Part shown: positions 5,444 to 6,035 of the stretch, one piece after another
Layout: each line of letters begins with the position of its first letter
Numbering within the stretch: the stretch's first letter is position 1
Source of the DNA: an uncultured Porphyromonadaceae bacterium
GTDB taxonomy: Bacteria > Bacteroidota > Bacteroidia > Bacteroidales > Muribaculaceae
Direction: 5' to 3'
Length of the DNA stretch: 6,035 nt
Assembly: GCA_900555165.1 (NCBI GenBank)
Contig: USKE01000140.1
Location: forward strand, 1-6,035
Translations under genes and position numbers: made by a program
Notes under the pieces: model-generated
Told to the model about the DNA's origin: nothing
The model's database searches: none
What the model saw: the letters and a program-made list of their open reading frames with translations, nothing else

Positions 5444-6035
5444 TTAATAGCCGGGGTTCTGGGTCATCAGCGGGTTGGCGTCGATCTCGGTCTGCGGGAT
5501 GGGGAAGAGCAGACGGTTCTTGTTGACGTTGGTCTTGCCGATTGACTTGAGGAAGTCGATGGCATACTGGCCGCCGTCGATGCGGATCATGTCAAACCAG
5601 CGGTGACCCTCGAAAGCGAGTTCCATGCGGCGCTCGTGGATGATTGCCTGGCGCATCTTCTCTGTCGAGTTGGCGATGTCAGAAGAGATGGAGGGGAGAC
5701 CGGCGCGGCGGCGCACGATGTTGAGGGGGCCTGCGGCATCACGCGGACGGCCGAGCTCGCACAGGGCCTCGGCCTGCATCAGCAGCACCTCGGCATAGCG
5801 GTAAACCACGAAGTTGGCGGGCGATGTGTTGTACTCGGGCGAGATGGTCTTAGACACCAGGAACTTGCGCACGTTGAAACCGGTGTTTGACCATGAGCTC
5901 TTGTAGGGTGTGCCCTCGAAGTCGGGGCAGCCCTCGTAGAATACTGTGATGTCTTTGCGCAGGTCGCCCTCCTCATACTGGTTCACGAACTCGGCGGTGG
6001 GCTGGGTCCAGCCCGAGGATCCCGCGAACCCCGAA
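5444..6035 (-). CDS. SusD-like outer-membrane glycan-binding protein, C-terminal part
   Basis: The C-terminal 196 residues of a SusD/RagB family lipoprotein, which caps the SusC TonB-dependent transporter and delivers oligosaccharides to it. The frame is open to the right edge, so the start lies outside; the GTG at 5986 is an internal codon, and conserved sequence (SGWTQPTAEFVNQYEEGD) continues through it. Family hallmarks in order are GWTQPTAEFV before YEEGDLRKD, the helix VVYRYAEVLLMQAEAL, the block HERRMELAFEGHRWFDMIR, and the terminal sequence LMTQNPGY, the usual SusD ending. A complete member has roughly 500 to 600 residues, so about one third is visible. The stop is 33 bases before the SusE/F-like start, indicating co-transcription. 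SusC should lie further right. The ligand is inferred from the neighbouring GH66 enzyme. Confidence 0.93.
   Translation of the reverse strand, partial: SGFAGSSGWTQPTAEFVNQYEEGDLRKDITVFYEGCPDFEGTPYKSSWSNTGFNVRKFLVSKTISPEYNTSPANFVVYRYAEVLLMQAEALCELGRPRDAAGPLNIVRRRAGLPSISSDIANSTEKMRQAIIHERRMELAFEGHRWFDMIRIDGGQYAIDFLKSIGKTNVNKNRLLFPIPQTEIDANPLMTQNPGY

Noticed and set aside
1..6035. Mobile element or recent gene transfer joining the three segments
   Set aside because: No transposase, integrase, terminal inverted repeats, target duplication or tRNA is seen at either join, and both joins cut conserved genes internally.

Overview
The window looks like a composite of DNA from three unrelated bacteria rather than one genome. 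Bases 1 to about 1035 are AT-rich with strong Shine-Dalgarno use and carry a Firmicutes-type (Lachnospiraceae-like) GH43 glycosidase. Bases about 1036 to about 1730 are GC-rich and carry the start of a Clostridia-type (Oscillospiraceae/Faecalibacterium-like) elongation factor Ts gene. Bases about 1730 to 6035 are GC-rich, lack Shine-Dalgarno sites, and encode lipoproteins and SusD-type proteins typical of Bacteroidales. The family assignments are by eye; the taxonomic ranks below phylum are inference.

Layout: (1) GH43 beta-xylosidase/arabinofuranosidase-like gene on + (from 90), cut off just as its C-terminal beta-sandwich begins. (2) tsf on + (from 1049), with its own ribosome binding site but no rpsB in front, cut off at about residue 227 of a protein that normally runs to about 300. 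(3) A Bacteroidales operon on -, read right to left: SusD-like protein (3' part, runs off the right edge), a surface glycan-binding lipoprotein of SusE/SusF type, a GH66 dextranase lipoprotein, a 154-base spacer with a long inverted repeat, and the first about 26 codons of another secreted protein, cut by the tsf junction.

The Bacteroidales part makes functional sense. SusD and the SusE/F-like lipoprotein capture glycan at the cell surface, GH66 cleaves alpha-1,6-glucan (dextran), and the partner SusC, expected just beyond the right edge, would import the oligosaccharides. The truncated signal-peptide gene sits where known dextran loci carry a periplasmic alpha-glucosidase.

Both junctions create open reading frames that look intact but are not: a 327-residue GH43, a 259-residue 'complete' Tsf with a Cys-rich tail, and an antisense 264-residue 'secreted protein'. 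The simplest explanation is a chimeric metagenomic assembly or library molecule. I found no RNA gene, CRISPR array, insertion sequence or integrase. The most useful results are the two breakpoints, the dextran-utilization operon, and unusual inverted or repeated sequences in its intergenic spacers.
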